This document shows positions 18,968-28,721 of a DNA stretch of 64,000 nt, one piece after another (the stretch's first letter is position 1; every line of letters starts with the position of its first letter). Position numbers and translations under genes: made by a program. Under the pieces are notes generated by a model. The model saw only the letters and a list, made by a program, of their open reading frames with translations. It had not been told where the DNA came from and did not search any database. Location: assembly GCF_011170085.1 (NCBI RefSeq), contig NZ_BLLI01000004.1, forward strand, positions 1 to 64,000, in the 5' to 3' direction. The stretch is from Pseudolactococcus hodotermopsidis. GTDB lineage: Bacteria > Bacillota > Bacilli > Lactobacillales > Streptococcaceae.

Positions 18968-20625
18968 TTTTCCAATAATTTTTTGGCTTGTGCCATGGCC
19001 TCGGGTGTAATATCGTCGCCTGCAAGCATTTTAGCAATCTCTACTGCACGTTCATTTTCGCTCAATTTTCTGACACTTGAGGTTGTCGAGTCAGCAAGCT
19101 GTACTTTTTCGATGTAAAATTGCGTATCTGCAACCGCCACAACTTGTGGTAAATGTGAGATACACAAAACTTGTCCGCTTTGTGAAATCTTATAGATTTT
19201 ATTGGCAATAGCTTGTGCCACACGTCCGGAAACCCCTGTATCAACTTCATCAAAAACGATTGATGTTTTATTTTCTTGACGAGCAAAGCTTGATTTTATT
19301 GCCAACATGATACGACTCATTTCGCCACCAGATGCCGTTTTGGCCAGTGGTTTAAAACCTTCGCCCGGATTAGTTTGAATGAAAAATTCGACGTGCTGAT
19401 TACCATTTCTGGAGAATTTTGCAGGCTCAAAGCTAACTTTGAAATCAGCCTTTTCCATGTAAAGATCGGCAAGTTCGTGCTTGACATCCTTCTCAAGTTT
19501 TTCGGCAATGGTTGCCCGAGACTCTGACAAGCGTATACTGCTAGCAATCAAAGCCTTTTCAGCCTTTTTGAAAGCAATTTCCAGATTTTCAGACGAGTTT
19601 TCATCGCCAGTGAGCGACTCAAGCTCCTTTTGACAATTTTCCAGATAAACTAAAACATCAGACAATTCAGGACCGTACTTCTTTTTAAGCGTCGTCAATG
19701 TCGAAATCCGATCCTCCATCATAGCAAGCTCAGATGGATTAAACGCCAAATCATCAATCTGATTTTCCAAATCAGCTGCTACATCTTCAAGCAAATAATA
19801 AGCCTCAGCAATTTTTTCAGAAAGTTTCATGTAAGATTTTTCATCGAAATTGCTAGCCGATTCCAATTCATTCATAGCATTTCTGACCATGGCCAAACTC
19901 GAATTTTCATCATCATCTAGTGAATAATATGCCGAATTTAAATGCTCAGCAATATGATTGATATGCGTCAAAACATCACGTCTTTGATAGAATTGTTCAT
20001 CAGCCTTGACATCAATCTCAGCAGAGGAAATTTCTTCAATTTGGAAACTTAACACATCAATCCGTTGGGCAAATTCAGCTTGATTTTTTTTGAGTGTAAC
20101 TAATCTTTGCCGCAAATTTTTATAGGTCGTAAACTGCTCAATGTACGCTTGTTTAATTTCCAGAAATGCCTTGTCACCAAACTCGTCCAACATCGTCAAG
20201 TGATGTGCAGGACTCATTAATTCTTGGTGGTCATGTTGACCATGAATATCAACCAAAAAACTCCCCAGCGCTTGCAAATTTGACAATGGTGTCATCACAC
20301 CATTAATCCGACAAGATGAGCGACCATTTGCAAAAATTTCCCGCCGCAAAATCAACTCGCCTGTATTTTCAAAGCCAAGTTCCGCCAATTTATCTGAGAT
20401 TTCAGGACTATCTTTGTAGAAAAACAAGCCCTCAATTTCAGCCTTATCTGCACCATGACGCACAAAAGACGTCTGAGCCCGCGAGCCCAAAAGCAGATTC
20501 ATCGCATCAATAATAATCGACTTACCCGCACCAGTTTCCCCAGTCAAAATCGACATGCCTTGGTCAAACTGCATCGAAATCGTATCAATAATAGCAAAAT
20601 TTTTGATTGAAATTTCTTGTAACAT
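18964..20625 (-). CDS. recN: DNA repair protein RecN (SMC-like)
   Basis: A 553-residue SMC-like ATPase. Walker A GETGAGKS is at 29-36; a long coiled-coil centre (about 160-360) follows; the ABC signature SGGEMSR and Walker [11 protein letters not shown] are in the C-terminal third. It acts in double-strand break repair and homologous recombination. The start at 20625 is set by GGAG five bases upstream; the longer reading to 20688 runs through a hairpin-rich leader. Confidence 0.95.
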   Translation of the reverse strand: MLQEISIKNFAIIDTISMQFDQGMSILTGETGAGKSIIIDAMNLLLGSRAQTSFVRHGADKAEIEGLFFYKDSPEISDKLAELGFENTGELILRREIFANGRSSCRINGVMTPLSNLQALGSFLVDIHGQHDHQELMSPAHHLTMLDEFGDKAFLEIKQAYIEQFTTYKNLRQRLVTLKKNQAEFAQRIDVLSFQIEEISSAEIDVKADEQFYQRRDVLTHINHIAEHLNSAYYSLDDDENSSLAMVRNAMNELESASNFDEKSYMKLSEKIAEAYYLLEDVAADLENQIDDLAFNPSELAMMEDRISTLTTLKKKYGPELSDVLVYLENCQKELESLTGDENSSENLEIAFKKAEKALIASSIRLSESRATIAEKLEKDVKHELADLYMEKADFKVSFEPAKFSRNGNQHVEFFIQTNPGEGFKPLAKTASGGEMSRIMLAIKSSFARQENKTSIVFDEVDTGVSGRVAQAIANKIYKISQSGQVLCISHLPQVVAVADTQFYIEKVQLADSTTSSVRKLSENERAVEIAKMLAGDDITPEAMAQAKKLLEK

Positions 20626-20646
20626 GGCTACTCCTTTAGCGATTGA

Positions 20647-20730
20647 GCGACAAAGTCGCAAAGAGCTTAGGAAAGTAGCTAGACACAACGTGGCTTAGCG
20701 AGTTATCGCTTAGCTGTTGGGCTAGCTACT
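20647..20730. repeat. Long imperfect palindrome in the argR-recN gap
   Basis: The gap holds a 57-base dyad: AGTAGCTAG (20674-20682) pairs with CTAGCTACT (20722-20730), an inner 8-bp arm pairs with one mismatch (GCTTAGCG with CGCTTAGC), and a short AAC/GTT match lies between. Next to it is a small perfect hairpin, GCGAC-AAA-GTCGC (20647-20659). No T run follows on the minus strand, so it is not an ordinary terminator. It may be a mobile palindromic element or an intercistronic mRNA structure. Confidence 0.7.
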
Positions 20731-20738
20731 ACCTCTAA

Positions 20739-21173
20739 TCAATTTGTCAAATTTTCATGAATTTTCACAGCATTTTCATCCGAATTTGCAATAAGTAAAA
20801 CAGTATCATCATCTGAAAGTACCGTAAAAATCAACTGCTCAAAACGCCTTATCAAACGATTTTTGAGAATCATTGCCGATCCAGGTCTAGTTTTTACCGC
20901 AAGCTGATTTCCTTGAATCTTGATTGTTTCAATTTCTGAGCTGAGTAGTTCAATATCAGCATTTTGACGGCTCGTTTCAGGCAAGGCATAGCGATAACCA
21001 CCCATTTTTGCGGGCACTTTTATCAAACGAAGGTCACGCATATCACGTGAAACAGTTGCTTGTGTTACCTCGATTCCCAATGCCAAAAGCGCATTAACCA
21101 AGTCATCTTGTGTCTTAATTTCACGCGCAATCAACAAGCTTTCAATTTGTTTAATGCGTTCATTCTTTTTCAT
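20739..21173 (-). CDS. argR: Arginine repressor family regulator
   Basis: A 144-residue ArgR/AhrC with an N-terminal winged helix (TQATVSRDMRDLRLIK near 38-53) and a C-terminal hexamerisation/arginine-binding domain. Lactococci carry two such regulators that act together, so this may be either ArgR or AhrC; its place between tlyA and recN is the ancestral Firmicute ahrC position. Overlaps tlyA by 14 bases. Confidence 0.9.
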   Translation of the reverse strand: MKKNERIKQIESLLIAREIKTQDDLVNALLALGIEVTQATVSRDMRDLRLIKVPAKMGGYRYALPETSRQNADIELLSSEIETIKIQGNQLAVKTRPGSAMILKNRLIRRFEQLIFTVLSDDDTVLLIANSDENAVKIHENLTN

Positions 21174-21981
21174 CTAATTCTCCATGAGCAGTTGCAACGA
21201 CTGGTTTTATCAGCTCAACTACCTTATCTATCGGATTATTTTCTTTGATTAAATGGAGCAGAAATTCAATATTGCCATGGCCACCTTTTATCGGAGAACT
21301 TGTCAGCCCAAGACTTGAAAAGCCTAGGTCATTTGCCAGTTTCACAACAGTTTCAATAACAGTTTCATGAATTTTGGCATCCTTGATAATTCCATTCTTG
21401 CCAATCTGCTCACGTCCCGCCTCAAATTGCGGTTTAATCAGCGCAACAACATGACCACCATTGCACAAAATAGCATGCAAAGCTGGTAAAATCAGCGCCA
21501 AACTGATAAAAGAAACATCAATTGAGGCAAAATTAGGCGCACCATGACTGAAATCTGCCATTTTAGCATAACGAAAATTAAATTGCTCCATGACGACAAC
21601 CCGTTCATCTTGTCTGATTTTCCAAGCCAACTGATTCGTGCCAACATCAACCGCATAAACACGTTTTGCACCATTTTGCAACATAACATCTGTAAAACCA
21701 CCCGTTGACGAACCGATGTCAATCGCCGTCTGATTGGCAACAGAAATCTCAAAAAAAGCTAATGCCTTGGCTAATTTCAAGCCACCGCGGCTAACATAAG
21801 GCATTTTTTCGCCCTTAAGCATCAAGTCAATCGCATCAGAAATTTTCTCGCCTGGCTTGTCAAAGCGCTCGCCATTGTGCGCATTAATGACCAAACCTGC
21901 CATAACACCACGTTTTGCCTGTTCTCGTGTCTCAAAAAGTCCTTGATTTAGGGCTAGGACGTCTACTCGTTCTTTAGTCAA
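21160..21981 (-). CDS. tlyA: TlyA-family rRNA methyltransferase
   Basis: A 273-residue protein with an N-terminal S4 RNA-binding domain (about 1-60) and an FtsJ-like SAM methyltransferase domain (DIGSSTGGFTDVML near 88, then AVDVGTNQL). TlyA homologues 2'-O-methylate 16S and/or 23S rRNA; they are often misnamed hemolysin A. It overlaps the end of ispA by 8 bases and the start of argR. Confidence 0.92.
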   Translation of the reverse strand: MTKERVDVLALNQGLFETREQAKRGVMAGLVINAHNGERFDKPGEKISDAIDLMLKGEKMPYVSRGGLKLAKALAFFEISVANQTAIDIGSSTGGFTDVMLQNGAKRVYAVDVGTNQLAWKIRQDERVVVMEQFNFRYAKMADFSHGAPNFASIDVSFISLALILPALHAILCNGGHVVALIKPQFEAGREQIGKNGIIKDAKIHETVIETVVKLANDLGFSSLGLTSSPIKGGHGNIEFLLHLIKENNPIDKVVELIKPVVATAHGELDEKE

Positions 21982-22846
21982 TTCTTAATCTTTCAATTTG
22001 TTTCAATACATTTTCAGATGTAAATGTTGCTTTTTCAGAAATTTTCTGTAAAATATTTTCAGCACTGTCAAGATTTTCAGCCAATTCTGCTTTAGCACCC
22101 GCTAAACCTAACAATTTAACATAGGTTGATTTGTCAGCAACTTCATCCTTACCTGGTGTTTTTCCGATTTCGGCAAATGTTGCCGTAACATCTAAAATAT
22201 CATCACGAATCTGAAAAGCCTGACCAACTGTTTCACCTAAATGGCGAAGTTGTGAGATAACCTCATCAGATTGTTCCGCTATGATGCCAGCTGCAACAAA
22301 TGGAAAAGTCAACATTTTTCCCGTTTTTAAGGCATGAATTTGTTTGAGTTGCGCAAATGTCAGCGCTTGATTTTCGCCTGCCATATCCAATACTTGCCCT
22401 GCTACCATGCCATAACTGCCAGAGGCTAGGGCTAGTTCTTTCACGAGTGAGACCACAATACTTGGTGCTAAAGCAACATTTGCCAAAAGCAAATAAGGGT
22501 CAAGTAAGAGCGCATCTCCCGCCAAAATCGCTTGCGCCTCGCCGAAAATCTTGTGATTGGTTGGCTTGCCACGACGAAAATCATCATTATCCATGGCTGG
22601 CAAGTCGTCATGAATCAGCGAGCTGGTGTGAATCAACTCAACCGTCGCCGCCACTTTGAGATGTTCTTCTAAAATATCTATGCCAAAACCTTGCAAAGTT
22701 TCAAGCAAAAGTATGGGGCGAATTCGCTTACCACCAGCTTTTATCGAATACTGAATACTCTCATTTAAGGGTGCAACAAGAGACTTAGCACCATAAAAAT
22801 CAGCAAAAATGGCGGTCAATTCTGACACAAAATCTCTACTCTGCAT
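21974..22846 (-). CDS. ispA: Polyprenyl (farnesyl/geranylgeranyl) diphosphate synthase
   Basis: A 290-residue trans-prenyltransferase. The first aspartate-rich motif is DDLPAMDND and the second is QIRDDILD; both bind Mg-diphosphate. It makes the short-chain prenyl diphosphate primer for undecaprenyl phosphate. I prefer the ATG at 22846 (AGG six bases upstream) over 22870; either way it overlaps the end of xseB. Chain length cannot be read with certainty. Confidence 0.9.
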   Translation of the reverse strand: MQSRDFVSELTAIFADFYGAKSLVAPLNESIQYSIKAGGKRIRPILLLETLQGFGIDILEEHLKVAATVELIHTSSLIHDDLPAMDNDDFRRGKPTNHKIFGEAQAILAGDALLLDPYLLLANVALAPSIVVSLVKELALASGSYGMVAGQVLDMAGENQALTFAQLKQIHALKTGKMLTFPFVAAGIIAEQSDEVISQLRHLGETVGQAFQIRDDILDVTATFAEIGKTPGKDEVADKSTYVKLLGLAGAKAELAENLDSAENILQKISEKATFTSENVLKQIERLRID

Positions 22847-23054
22847 CGAAAACCTGTTCAGTGCCGTCATCTGCCATGACTTTTACCAAAGTATCTTCGG
22901 CAGCCTTTAGCGTTTTTTGCAAATCTTTTGACAATTTCATCCCTTTTTGAAATTCAGCAATCGCCTCTTCCAAGGCAACATCGCCATTTTCTAAACGCTT
23001 AACAATTTCTTCTAACGCTGTCAAATTTTCTTCAAAACTTACTTTTTTAACCAT
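22836..23054 (-). CDS. xseB: Exodeoxyribonuclease VII small subunit
   Basis: A 72-residue XseB. The family block [20 protein letters not shown] is at the N-terminus, followed by a second helix ([16 protein letters not shown]). It forms exonuclease VII with XseA, whose gene overlaps by 8 bases. Confidence 0.95.
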   Translation of the reverse strand: MVKKVSFEENLTALEEIVKRLENGDVALEEAIAEFQKGMKLSKDLQKTLKAAEDTLVKVMADDGTEQVFDAE

Positions 23055-24375
23055 TTTTCACCTCTACATTTATCTTGCCGTCTGATAATTCTAAATTCAA
23101 TGTGTCGCCATTTTTGACCTCTTTGACTGATTTAACCACTTTATTTTCCGCCGTTCGTGCAATTGAAAAGCCACGTTTAACGATTTTTTCGGGGTCAATC
23201 AAGGTCAGATTTTCGTAAGCTTTTTCAGCTTGTGATTTCTTATTGTCAAAAAAGTTAGCAAAATTACTTTTGAGCAAGGCCGTTTCACGTGTCAAATTGT
23301 GCCTTCTAACCGCTACTTTTTCATCTAATCTGAGACTGGTCAGACGACTTGTTAAAATTGCTTGTGCTTGTTGCTTTTCTTGATAATTTTGGCGCAAACG
23401 CTGGGTCAATGCTGTTGTCAAACTGTCTAATTTCTGCAAATAACCGTCATATAAACGTTCTGGTTGACGAAAAATAACTGACTCCTGCAATCTGACCAAT
23501 CGCTCACGTCGATGATTGATGTGACGTTGTGCCGCTGAAGTCAAACGCGTTTCTGTCGTTGTCAGATATTGTAAAATGTCAAGTTTGGTGTTTGCTGTGG
23601 CAAGTTCTGCTGCTGCTGTTGGTGTTGCTGCTCGACTGTCTGCCACAAAATCAGCTAAAGTCGTGTCCGTTTCGTGTCCAACTGACGAAATCACAGGAAT
23701 CCGTGACTCAAAAATGGCACGAACAACGATTTCCTCGTTAAATGCCCAGAGGTCTTCGATAGACCCACCACCACGTCCGATAATCAGCGTGTCAATATCC
23801 TCACGTTCATTTACTTCGCGAATGCGACACACAATCTCTTCAGCTGCACCATTTCCTTGAACTTTCGCAGGAAAAAGGAGAATTTCCGTCATCGGAAATC
23901 GGCGATTGATGGTCGTTATGATGTCGCGAATAACCGCGCCACTCGGACTTGTCACCACGCCAATCTTACGCGAAAAAGTCGGAATCGCTTGCTTGAAATC
24001 GGGATTGAAAAGTCCTTCTGCAGTCAGTTTTTTCTTGAGTTGCTCAAACTGAACGGCGAGCGCACCAATGCCGTCTGGCTCAATTTTTTCGATAATAATC
24101 GAGTAAGAACCGCTCGGCTCATAAAGCTGTACGCGCCCAATAAGGTTGACTTTCATGCCTTCTTCAAGCGCAAAATTGAGCTTTGCAAAAATACCACCCC
24201 ACATGGTCGCTTGAATGACCGATTTCTCGTCCTTAATCGCAAAATACTGGTGCTTAGGCCGACGCCTAAAATTTGAAATTTCACCCGTCAGAAAAACCCG
24301 CTCCAGATAGGGATCGCGGTCAAATTTGGTCTTTAAATATTTTGTTAATGTTGACACACTCAAATATTCTGTCAT
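23047..24375 (-). CDS. xseA: Exodeoxyribonuclease VII large subunit
   Basis: A 442-residue XseA. An N-terminal OB-fold (about 8-100) is followed by the catalytic domain with [16 protein letters not shown] and [16 protein letters not shown], then a coiled-coil. The complex degrades single-stranded DNA to short oligonucleotides. First gene of a long overlapping operon running to proA. A TATAAT ends seven bases before the ATG and there is no Shine-Dalgarno, so a leaderless message is likely; a GTG at 24381 is an alternative start. Confidence 0.93.
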   Translation of the reverse strand: MTEYLSVSTLTKYLKTKFDRDPYLERVFLTGEISNFRRRPKHQYFAIKDEKSVIQATMWGGIFAKLNFALEEGMKVNLIGRVQLYEPSGSYSIIIEKIEPDGIGALAVQFEQLKKKLTAEGLFNPDFKQAIPTFSRKIGVVTSPSGAVIRDIITTINRRFPMTEILLFPAKVQGNGAAEEIVCRIREVNEREDIDTLIIGRGGGSIEDLWAFNEEIVVRAIFESRIPVISSVGHETDTTLADFVADSRAATPTAAAELATANTKLDILQYLTTTETRLTSAAQRHINHRRERLVRLQESVIFRQPERLYDGYLQKLDSLTTALTQRLRQNYQEKQQAQAILTSRLTSLRLDEKVAVRRHNLTRETALLKSNFANFFDNKKSQAEKAYENLTLIDPEKIVKRGFSIARTAENKVVKSVKEVKNGDTLNLELSDGKINVEVKNG

Positions 24376-24382
24376 ACTCACT

Positions 24383-24391
24383 ATTATATCA
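24383..24391 (-). promoter_or_regulatory. Extended -10 promoter of xseA (leaderless configuration)
   Basis: TGATATAAT on the minus strand directly follows the T run of the folD terminator. Its 3' end is seven bases from the xseA ATG, so transcription should begin at or beside the start codon. Confidence 0.6.
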
Positions 24392-24415
24392 AAAAACGGG
24401 TAGTTTTTCCCGTTT
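24391..24415 (-). terminator. folD terminator
   Basis: A 7-bp stem AAACGGG/CCCGTTT (24409-24415 with 24394-24400), eight-base loop, followed by six Ts on the minus strand. Confidence 0.85.
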
Positions 24416-24423
24416 AGATTATC

Positions 24424-25275
24424 TTAATTTTTAGTCAAAGTCCGTTTAGCTGCCTCATAAGTCTGCTCCATGAGCATGGTAATCGTCATCGGCCCAACGC
24501 CACCAGGTACTGGCGTAATCAGACTTGCAAGTGGTTCAACTTCATCGAACTTGACATCACCTATCAATTTACCGTTTTCATCACGATTCATGCCGACATC
24601 GATAACAACTGCTCCCTTTTTCACAAAATCAGCTGTCACAAAATTACCACGACCAATTGCCACGACTAAAATATCGGCTTGTTTAGCCAATTCAGACAGA
24701 TTTTTCGTCCGCGAATGCGCAATCGTTACCGTCGCATTTTTATCCAGCAACATTTGTGCCATGGGTTTGCCAACAATGTTCGAGCGCCCAATAACAAGAG
24801 CAGTTTTGCCCTCAAGGTCAACGCCATACTCATCAAGCATGACCATAATTCCCGCAGGCGTTGAGGGAATCATGACAGGATTGCCCGACCACAGACGCCC
24901 CATGTTGGTCGGGTGAAAACCGTCCACATCCTTATCTGGATCAATGGCGAGCAGCACCTTTTCTTCAGAAATGTGATTGGGCAAGGGCAACTGCACCAAA
25001 ATACCATGCCATTTGCCATCAGCATTTAACTCAGCAATCAAAGCCAATAAGTCTGTCTCTGTCGTTTCTTCAGCCAACCGAATCACTTCCGAATTAAAGC
25101 CAGCAGCTGTCGCACGACGTTCTTTATTGCGCACATAGACTTGACTGGCAGGATTTTCACCCACCAAAATCACGATAAGACCAGGTGTCACACCAAAGTT
25201 TTTTAGGTCATCAACTTTTACTTTCAACGCAATCGCCATCTTATCAGCGAGCGCTTTGCCATCAATTAAGGTCAT
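24424..25275 (-). CDS. folD: Methylenetetrahydrofolate dehydrogenase/cyclohydrolase
   Basis: A 283-residue bifunctional FolD. The catalytic lysine lies in the YVRNKERRA stretch, and the NADP-binding [13 protein letters not shown] and the late PGGVGPMT block are present. It interconverts 5,10-methylene-, methenyl- and 10-formyl-tetrahydrofolate, sharing the one-carbon pool with Fhs encoded at 57.6 kb. The start is the ATG at 25275 with GGAG upstream; the TTG at 25287 lies inside that ribosome site. Confidence 0.95.
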   Translation of the reverse strand: MTLIDGKALADKMAIALKVKVDDLKNFGVTPGLIVILVGENPASQVYVRNKERRATAAGFNSEVIRLAEETTETDLLALIAELNADGKWHGILVQLPLPNHISEEKVLLAIDPDKDVDGFHPTNMGRLWSGNPVMIPSTPAGIMVMLDEYGVDLEGKTALVIGRSNIVGKPMAQMLLDKNATVTIAHSRTKNLSELAKQADILVVAIGRGNFVTADFVKKGAVVIDVGMNRDENGKLIGDVKFDEVEPLASLITPVPGGVGPMTITMLMEQTYEAAKRTLTKN

Positions 25276-25315
25276 TTTCTTCTCCAAATTTTTTTATATA
25301 AATACCATTTTAACA

Positions 25316-25344
25316 AAAAAACAGCAAAATTTCTGCTGTTTTTT
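25316..25344 (-). terminator. spx terminator
   Basis: An 11-bp perfect stem (25316-25326 with 25334-25344), seven-base loop, and A/T runs on both arms, 18 bases beyond the spx stop codon. Confidence 0.9.
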
Positions 25345-25361
25345 CTGTTATTTTATCTAAT

Positions 25362-25784
25362 TTAGATAATTCCTTGTGATAACATTTCTTCTTTAATATT
25401 GCTCCCAGCCGTCTGACACTCAATTTCCCGAACTGAGCGTGGCAGAAATTTCCTGATGTCGTCTTCATTGTAACCAACTTGCAAACGTTTATCATCAATA
25501 ATCAGTGGACGTCTTAGTAAAGTCCGATTTTTTTCGATAATTTCAAGCAAGGCGCTAATTGACAACTCATCAAAGTCAATGTTGAGCTTGGCGTATGCCT
25601 TACTGCGCCGTGAAATGATTTCCTCCGTTCCCTCTTCTGTCAAAGACAGAATCCGAAGCATTTCCTCATTGGTCAACTGATCCGTAATCAGATTCACTTC
25701 CTCGTATTCGAGGTCATGTTCCCGCAACCATTCTTTTGCTTTTTTACAAGACGAACACGATGCCACTGTGTAGATTTTTATCAT
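25362..25784 (-). CDS. spx: Spx-family transcriptional regulator
   Basis: A 140-residue Spx. The thiol switch is C10-x2-C13 (VASCSSCKKAKEW) and the Spx hallmark RRPLIIDDKRLQVGYNEDD is near 90-110, separating it from plain arsenate reductases. Spx binds the RNA polymerase alpha C-terminal domain and redirects transcription in oxidative and envelope stress; lactococci usually encode several paralogues. The start at 25784 is set by GGGGGAT upstream; a longer in-frame reading to 25820 lies in the leader. Confidence 0.93.
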   Translation of the reverse strand: MIKIYTVASCSSCKKAKEWLREHDLEYEEVNLITDQLTNEEMLRILSLTEEGTEEIISRRSKAYAKLNIDFDELSISALLEIIEKNRTLLRRPLIIDDKRLQVGYNEDDIRKFLPRSVREIECQTAGSNIKEEMLSQGII

Positions 25785-25811
25785 AGTCTTATCCCCCATG
25801 GATTTCTGAAC

Positions 25812-25906
25812 GTGAGACAAACTTTTCCCTTTTGTGTCTCACTGGCTGTAACAGTAATTCTATTACCTTATAAAATATATTATATCACGGATGTTCATAC
25901 TTGTAA
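25812..25906 (-). promoter_or_regulatory. spx promoter and leader hairpin
   Basis: TTACAA (25901-25906) and TATAAT (25879-25884, extended by TGA) are 16 bases apart. In the leader a perfect 8-bp inverted repeat GTGAGACA/TGTCTCAC (25812-25819 with 25835-25842) encloses 15 bases. It may be an operator or an mRNA hairpin; it is not a terminator. Between this and the mazF remnant (25907-25979) I see only AT-rich DNA. Confidence 0.6.
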
Positions 25907-25979
25907 ATATGGTAATCGGCATTTTATTTTGTTATTTTATTATTTTTCTATTACAGATATATAACAAAAAAGATTAAAA

Positions 25980-26225
25980 TTAAATAGACAAACTCTTCGT
26001 AATTGCAAGACTGACAAACGCCAGTTTTATCACGTAATCACGATTTTTCAATTGTTCTAATTTGCTCACATAAAATAACTGAATCAGCACCAATTGTTGT
26101 CAGTGCAAAGGTATTTCCCGCATCATTTTGGATAATCAAGACTGGTCTGACACCCCTTGTTCACTGCCAATAACAGGCGATAAATCAGCAAAGAAAACAT
26201 CTCCACGTAAAATATCTCTAGTCAT
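25980..26225 (-). pseudogene. Decayed MazF/PemK-type toxin gene after alr
   Basis: Reading from an ATG at 26225 gives [19 protein letters not shown] then SEQG, the conserved N-terminus of MazF/EndoA endoribonucleases. A one-base loss in a G run (about 26152-26155) shifts the frame, after which GVRPVLIIQNDAGN continues. About 30 central residues are missing before GADSVILCEQIRTIEK, and a second frameshift leads to a short degenerate tail. The start overlaps the alr stop by 8 bases, the usual alr-mazF arrangement of Firmicutes. The product cannot be a working toxin; no antitoxin gene remains beside it. Confidence 0.85.
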
Positions 26226-27336
26226 TTATATACTTCCGCTTGATTCTATCGCTTAACAAACAGACAACTTCATAATTAATTGTCCCACGATGCGCTGCAA
26301 TGTCATCTACTGTTATTTTTTCATCACCATTTTGACCAATTAATGTTATTTTTTTACCAATCGGATACCTCTCATCTAGTTCAATTGTCATCTGGTCCAT
26401 TGAAATACGCCCAACAATCAAGCATTTTTTACCATTGACAAGCACATAAAATCCAGTCATGTCACGTGTCCAGCCGTCTGCATAACCAATCGGAACCGTC
26501 CCAATAATCGTTTCTTTTGGCGCAACAAAATCTGCCCCATAACCAACTGTTTGACCTTTTTGAATCACTTTCACGTGCGTTAATTCTGATTTTAACTCAA
26601 GCACTGGCGTTATATTATAAGTCATCTCAAGCGTGTGACCACTCGGATTTAAGCCATACATCGCCTCGCCTAAACGCTCAATATCCTGAATTGACTCTTT
26701 GTGCCAAATACCAGCCGCAGAATTGCTCGAATGCACGTACTTCGGCCGACGTAGCAAATCAGCCACAATGTTATCAAACATCATTTTTTGTTGGTCAAAC
26801 TTTTCTTTGGCAAGCTCATCAGCCGTCGCAAAATGTGTGAAAATACCGTCAAAATCAATACCAAGTTTATCTGCCAAGTCAATAATCGCATTAGCTTCAT
26901 CAACACTTGTCACACCAATTCTACCCATTCCCGAATCAACCTTGATATGAAATTTCAGATGTTGCATCGCAATAGTCTCGTCAAGATTTGCCACAACAAG
27001 TTTGAACCAAGCCAATGACGGCACTGTCAAAGTCACACGCAAATTTATCGCAATCTTGACATCCTCGGGCATAATGCCACTCAACACCAAAATCGGTTTA
27101 ACAATGCCATGACTGCGTAGCTCAATCGCCTCATCAAGGTTAGAGACACAAAAACCTTCGACCAAATCGTTTACACACTGCGCAACACGAATCGCACCAT
27201 GACCATAACCATTTGCCTTAACAACCGCCCAAATCTCAGTTTTTTTATTGATATATGCTTTAAAATTTTCGATGTTTGACCGAATCGCAGCCAGATTAAT
27301 AATCGCCTGTGTTGGTCGATGTGTACTCGGTTTCAT
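26218..27336 (-). CDS. alr: Alanine racemase
   Basis: A 372-residue fold-type III PLP enzyme. The PLP lysine is K40 in [11 protein letters not shown], and the second-subunit tyrosine lies in VGYGADFV. It makes D-alanine for peptidoglycan and teichoic acids. The start overlaps the acpS stop by four bases. Confidence 0.96.
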   Translation of the reverse strand: MKPSTHRPTQAIINLAAIRSNIENFKAYINKKTEIWAVVKANGYGHGAIRVAQCVNDLVEGFCVSNLDEAIELRSHGIVKPILVLSGIMPEDVKIAINLRVTLTVPSLAWFKLVVANLDETIAMQHLKFHIKVDSGMGRIGVTSVDEANAIIDLADKLGIDFDGIFTHFATADELAKEKFDQQKMMFDNIVADLLRRPKYVHSSNSAAGIWHKESIQDIERLGEAMYGLNPSGHTLEMTYNITPVLELKSELTHVKVIQKGQTVGYGADFVAPKETIIGTVPIGYADGWTRDMTGFYVLVNGKKCLIVGRISMDQMTIELDERYPIGKKITLIGQNGDEKITVDDIAAHRGTINYEVVCLLSDRIKRKYIND

Positions 27337-27704
27337 ACGTTATCTTGACTTTCTAATATTACAAATGCCACAGCCTCCAAATTGCTATGGCTGATTGACA
27401 GATGGGCAGCTCCCCTATCTGAAAAGGGATGTCTCGTAAATTTCGGCGCACCTAGCTTGTCAGGGACAATTTCCAAATCTTGAAAAGATAGTTTGCCACC
27501 AATTCCAGTACCGTAAGCCTTGGCATATGCCTCTTTAGCCGCCCAACGGCCACCTAAAAATTCAATTCTTCGATGTGGCGACAGACTTTCAAAGTTGAGC
27601 AACTCCGTTTTAGTCAAGACACGCGTCGCAAATTTGGGATTTCTTTCCAAAGCCCGCGCAATTCGCGATAATTCAATATTATCAACACCATTTCCATAAA
27701 TCAT
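27333..27704 (-). CDS. acpS: Holo-[acyl-carrier-protein] synthase
   Basis: A 123-residue 4'-phosphopantetheinyl transferase with the Mg-binding [10 protein letters not shown] near residue 6 and [17 protein letters not shown] near 52-68. It activates acyl carrier protein. Its ATG is six bases after an extended -10 and has no Shine-Dalgarno, so the mRNA is probably leaderless. First gene of acpS-alr-(mazF). Confidence 0.94.
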   Translation of the reverse strand: MIYGNGVDNIELSRIARALERNPKFATRVLTKTELLNFESLSPHRRIEFLGGRWAAKEAYAKAYGTGIGGKLSFQDLEIVPDKLGAPKFTRHPFSDRGAAHLSISHSNLEAVAFVILESQDNV

Positions 27705-27710
27705 AATTTC

Positions 27711-27719
27711 ATTATACCA
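27711..27719 (-). promoter_or_regulatory. Extended -10 promoter of acpS (leaderless configuration)
   Basis: TGGTATAAT on the minus strand abuts the T run of the upstream terminator and ends six bases before the acpS ATG. Confidence 0.6.
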
Positions 27720-27743
27720 AAAAATCCCCGATGACGGGGATTT
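27719..27743 (-). terminator. Terminator after the epimerase gene
   Basis: A 9-bp GC-rich stem (27735-27743 with 27722-27730) and a four-base loop, followed by six Ts on the minus strand. Confidence 0.9.
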
Positions 27744-27751
27744 GCAAAGGA

Positions 27752-28696
27752 CTACTCACTTTCAATTTCTCTGATGAGATGTTTAATACCAATATCTAAG
27801 CTAGTTAAAGTGACCTCAGGAAATTCTTTTGCGCAACGTGTATTATCCAAAACAGAAAAATTCACAAAAGTTGACGGTGCTGGTTTGTAGTCAATTTTAG
27901 CCTTTTTCCCCGTCGCTTTCTCGATTTCGGCAACAATTTCATTAACTGAATGCCCACTTCCTGATCCTAGATTATAAATACTATGCTGCAACTCTTTCTT
28001 TAAGGACTTGGCAATCACTTGCGCAACATCCTTAACATAGATATAATCTCGAACCATTTCGCCGTCGCCAAGTACCGTGATTGGTTCATCATTGAGAATT
28101 TTGTCCATAAAAATGGGAATAACCCCCTGTTTACGAACCTTAGGCTGGCGCTCGCCGTAAGGATTAGCGATCCGAAACACTGTGTATGGCTGTACAAACT
28201 TTTTGTCAAAATAATGCAGATAGTTCTCAATCGTCAGCTTGCCAATGCCATACGGCGATACAGGCCAAGTATGCTCAAGCTCCGAAATCGGATGATTGAC
28301 ATCCTGATCACCATAAACTGTCCCGCCGGATGAAGAATAGATAATTTTTTTAATCTTGCCGTTCGCCACAATTTTTTGAAATAACTCAACACTGCCACGG
28401 ATATTGGTATCAATATCAATCAAGGGATCAGATTCAGCAGTTGCTGGATTCGTCGTTGTCACAAGATGAATAACATAGTCAACACCCCCAATCGCCTCCT
28501 CAACATCAGCTTGATTCAAAAAATTGCCCGAAACCATCTCAATGTCCACGCTAGGATTGAACCGTGCATTCTTAAAGTCAGAAAACATATCCATCGCCCG
28601 CACCGAAAAACCTTCAGCAATCAGCGCATCCGTCACATGACTACCAAGGAAACCATTCGCTCCTAAAAGTAAAACTTTTTCTTTTTGCATACTCAT
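27752..28696 (-). CDS. NAD-dependent epimerase/dehydratase (UDP-sugar epimerase-like)
   Basis: A 314-residue extended short-chain dehydrogenase. The Rossmann motif GANGFLGSH is near residue 13 and the catalytic pair Y-x3-K is in SPYGIGK near 151, with GTVYGD upstream. Sequence style fits GalE/WbpP-like UDP-hexose 4-epimerases that feed cell-wall polysaccharide. The substrate is not certain. It follows alaS and is closed by a terminator; two candidate ATGs lie six bases apart with a weak ribosome site. Confidence 0.87.
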   Translation of the reverse strand: MSMQKEKVLLLGANGFLGSHVTDALIAEGFSVRAMDMFSDFKNARFNPSVDIEMVSGNFLNQADVEEAIGGVDYVIHLVTTTNPATAESDPLIDIDTNIRGSVELFQKIVANGKIKKIIYSSSGGTVYGDQDVNHPISELEHTWPVSPYGIGKLTIENYLHYFDKKFVQPYTVFRIANPYGERQPKVRKQGVIPIFMDKILNDEPITVLGDGEMVRDYIYVKDVAQVIAKSLKKELQHSIYNLGSGSGHSVNEIVAEIEKATGKKAKIDYKPAPSTFVNFSVLDNTRCAKEFPEVTLTSLDIGIKHLIREIESE

Positions 28697-28721
28697 TCAT
28701 TCTTTCTATTTAATTTACTCC

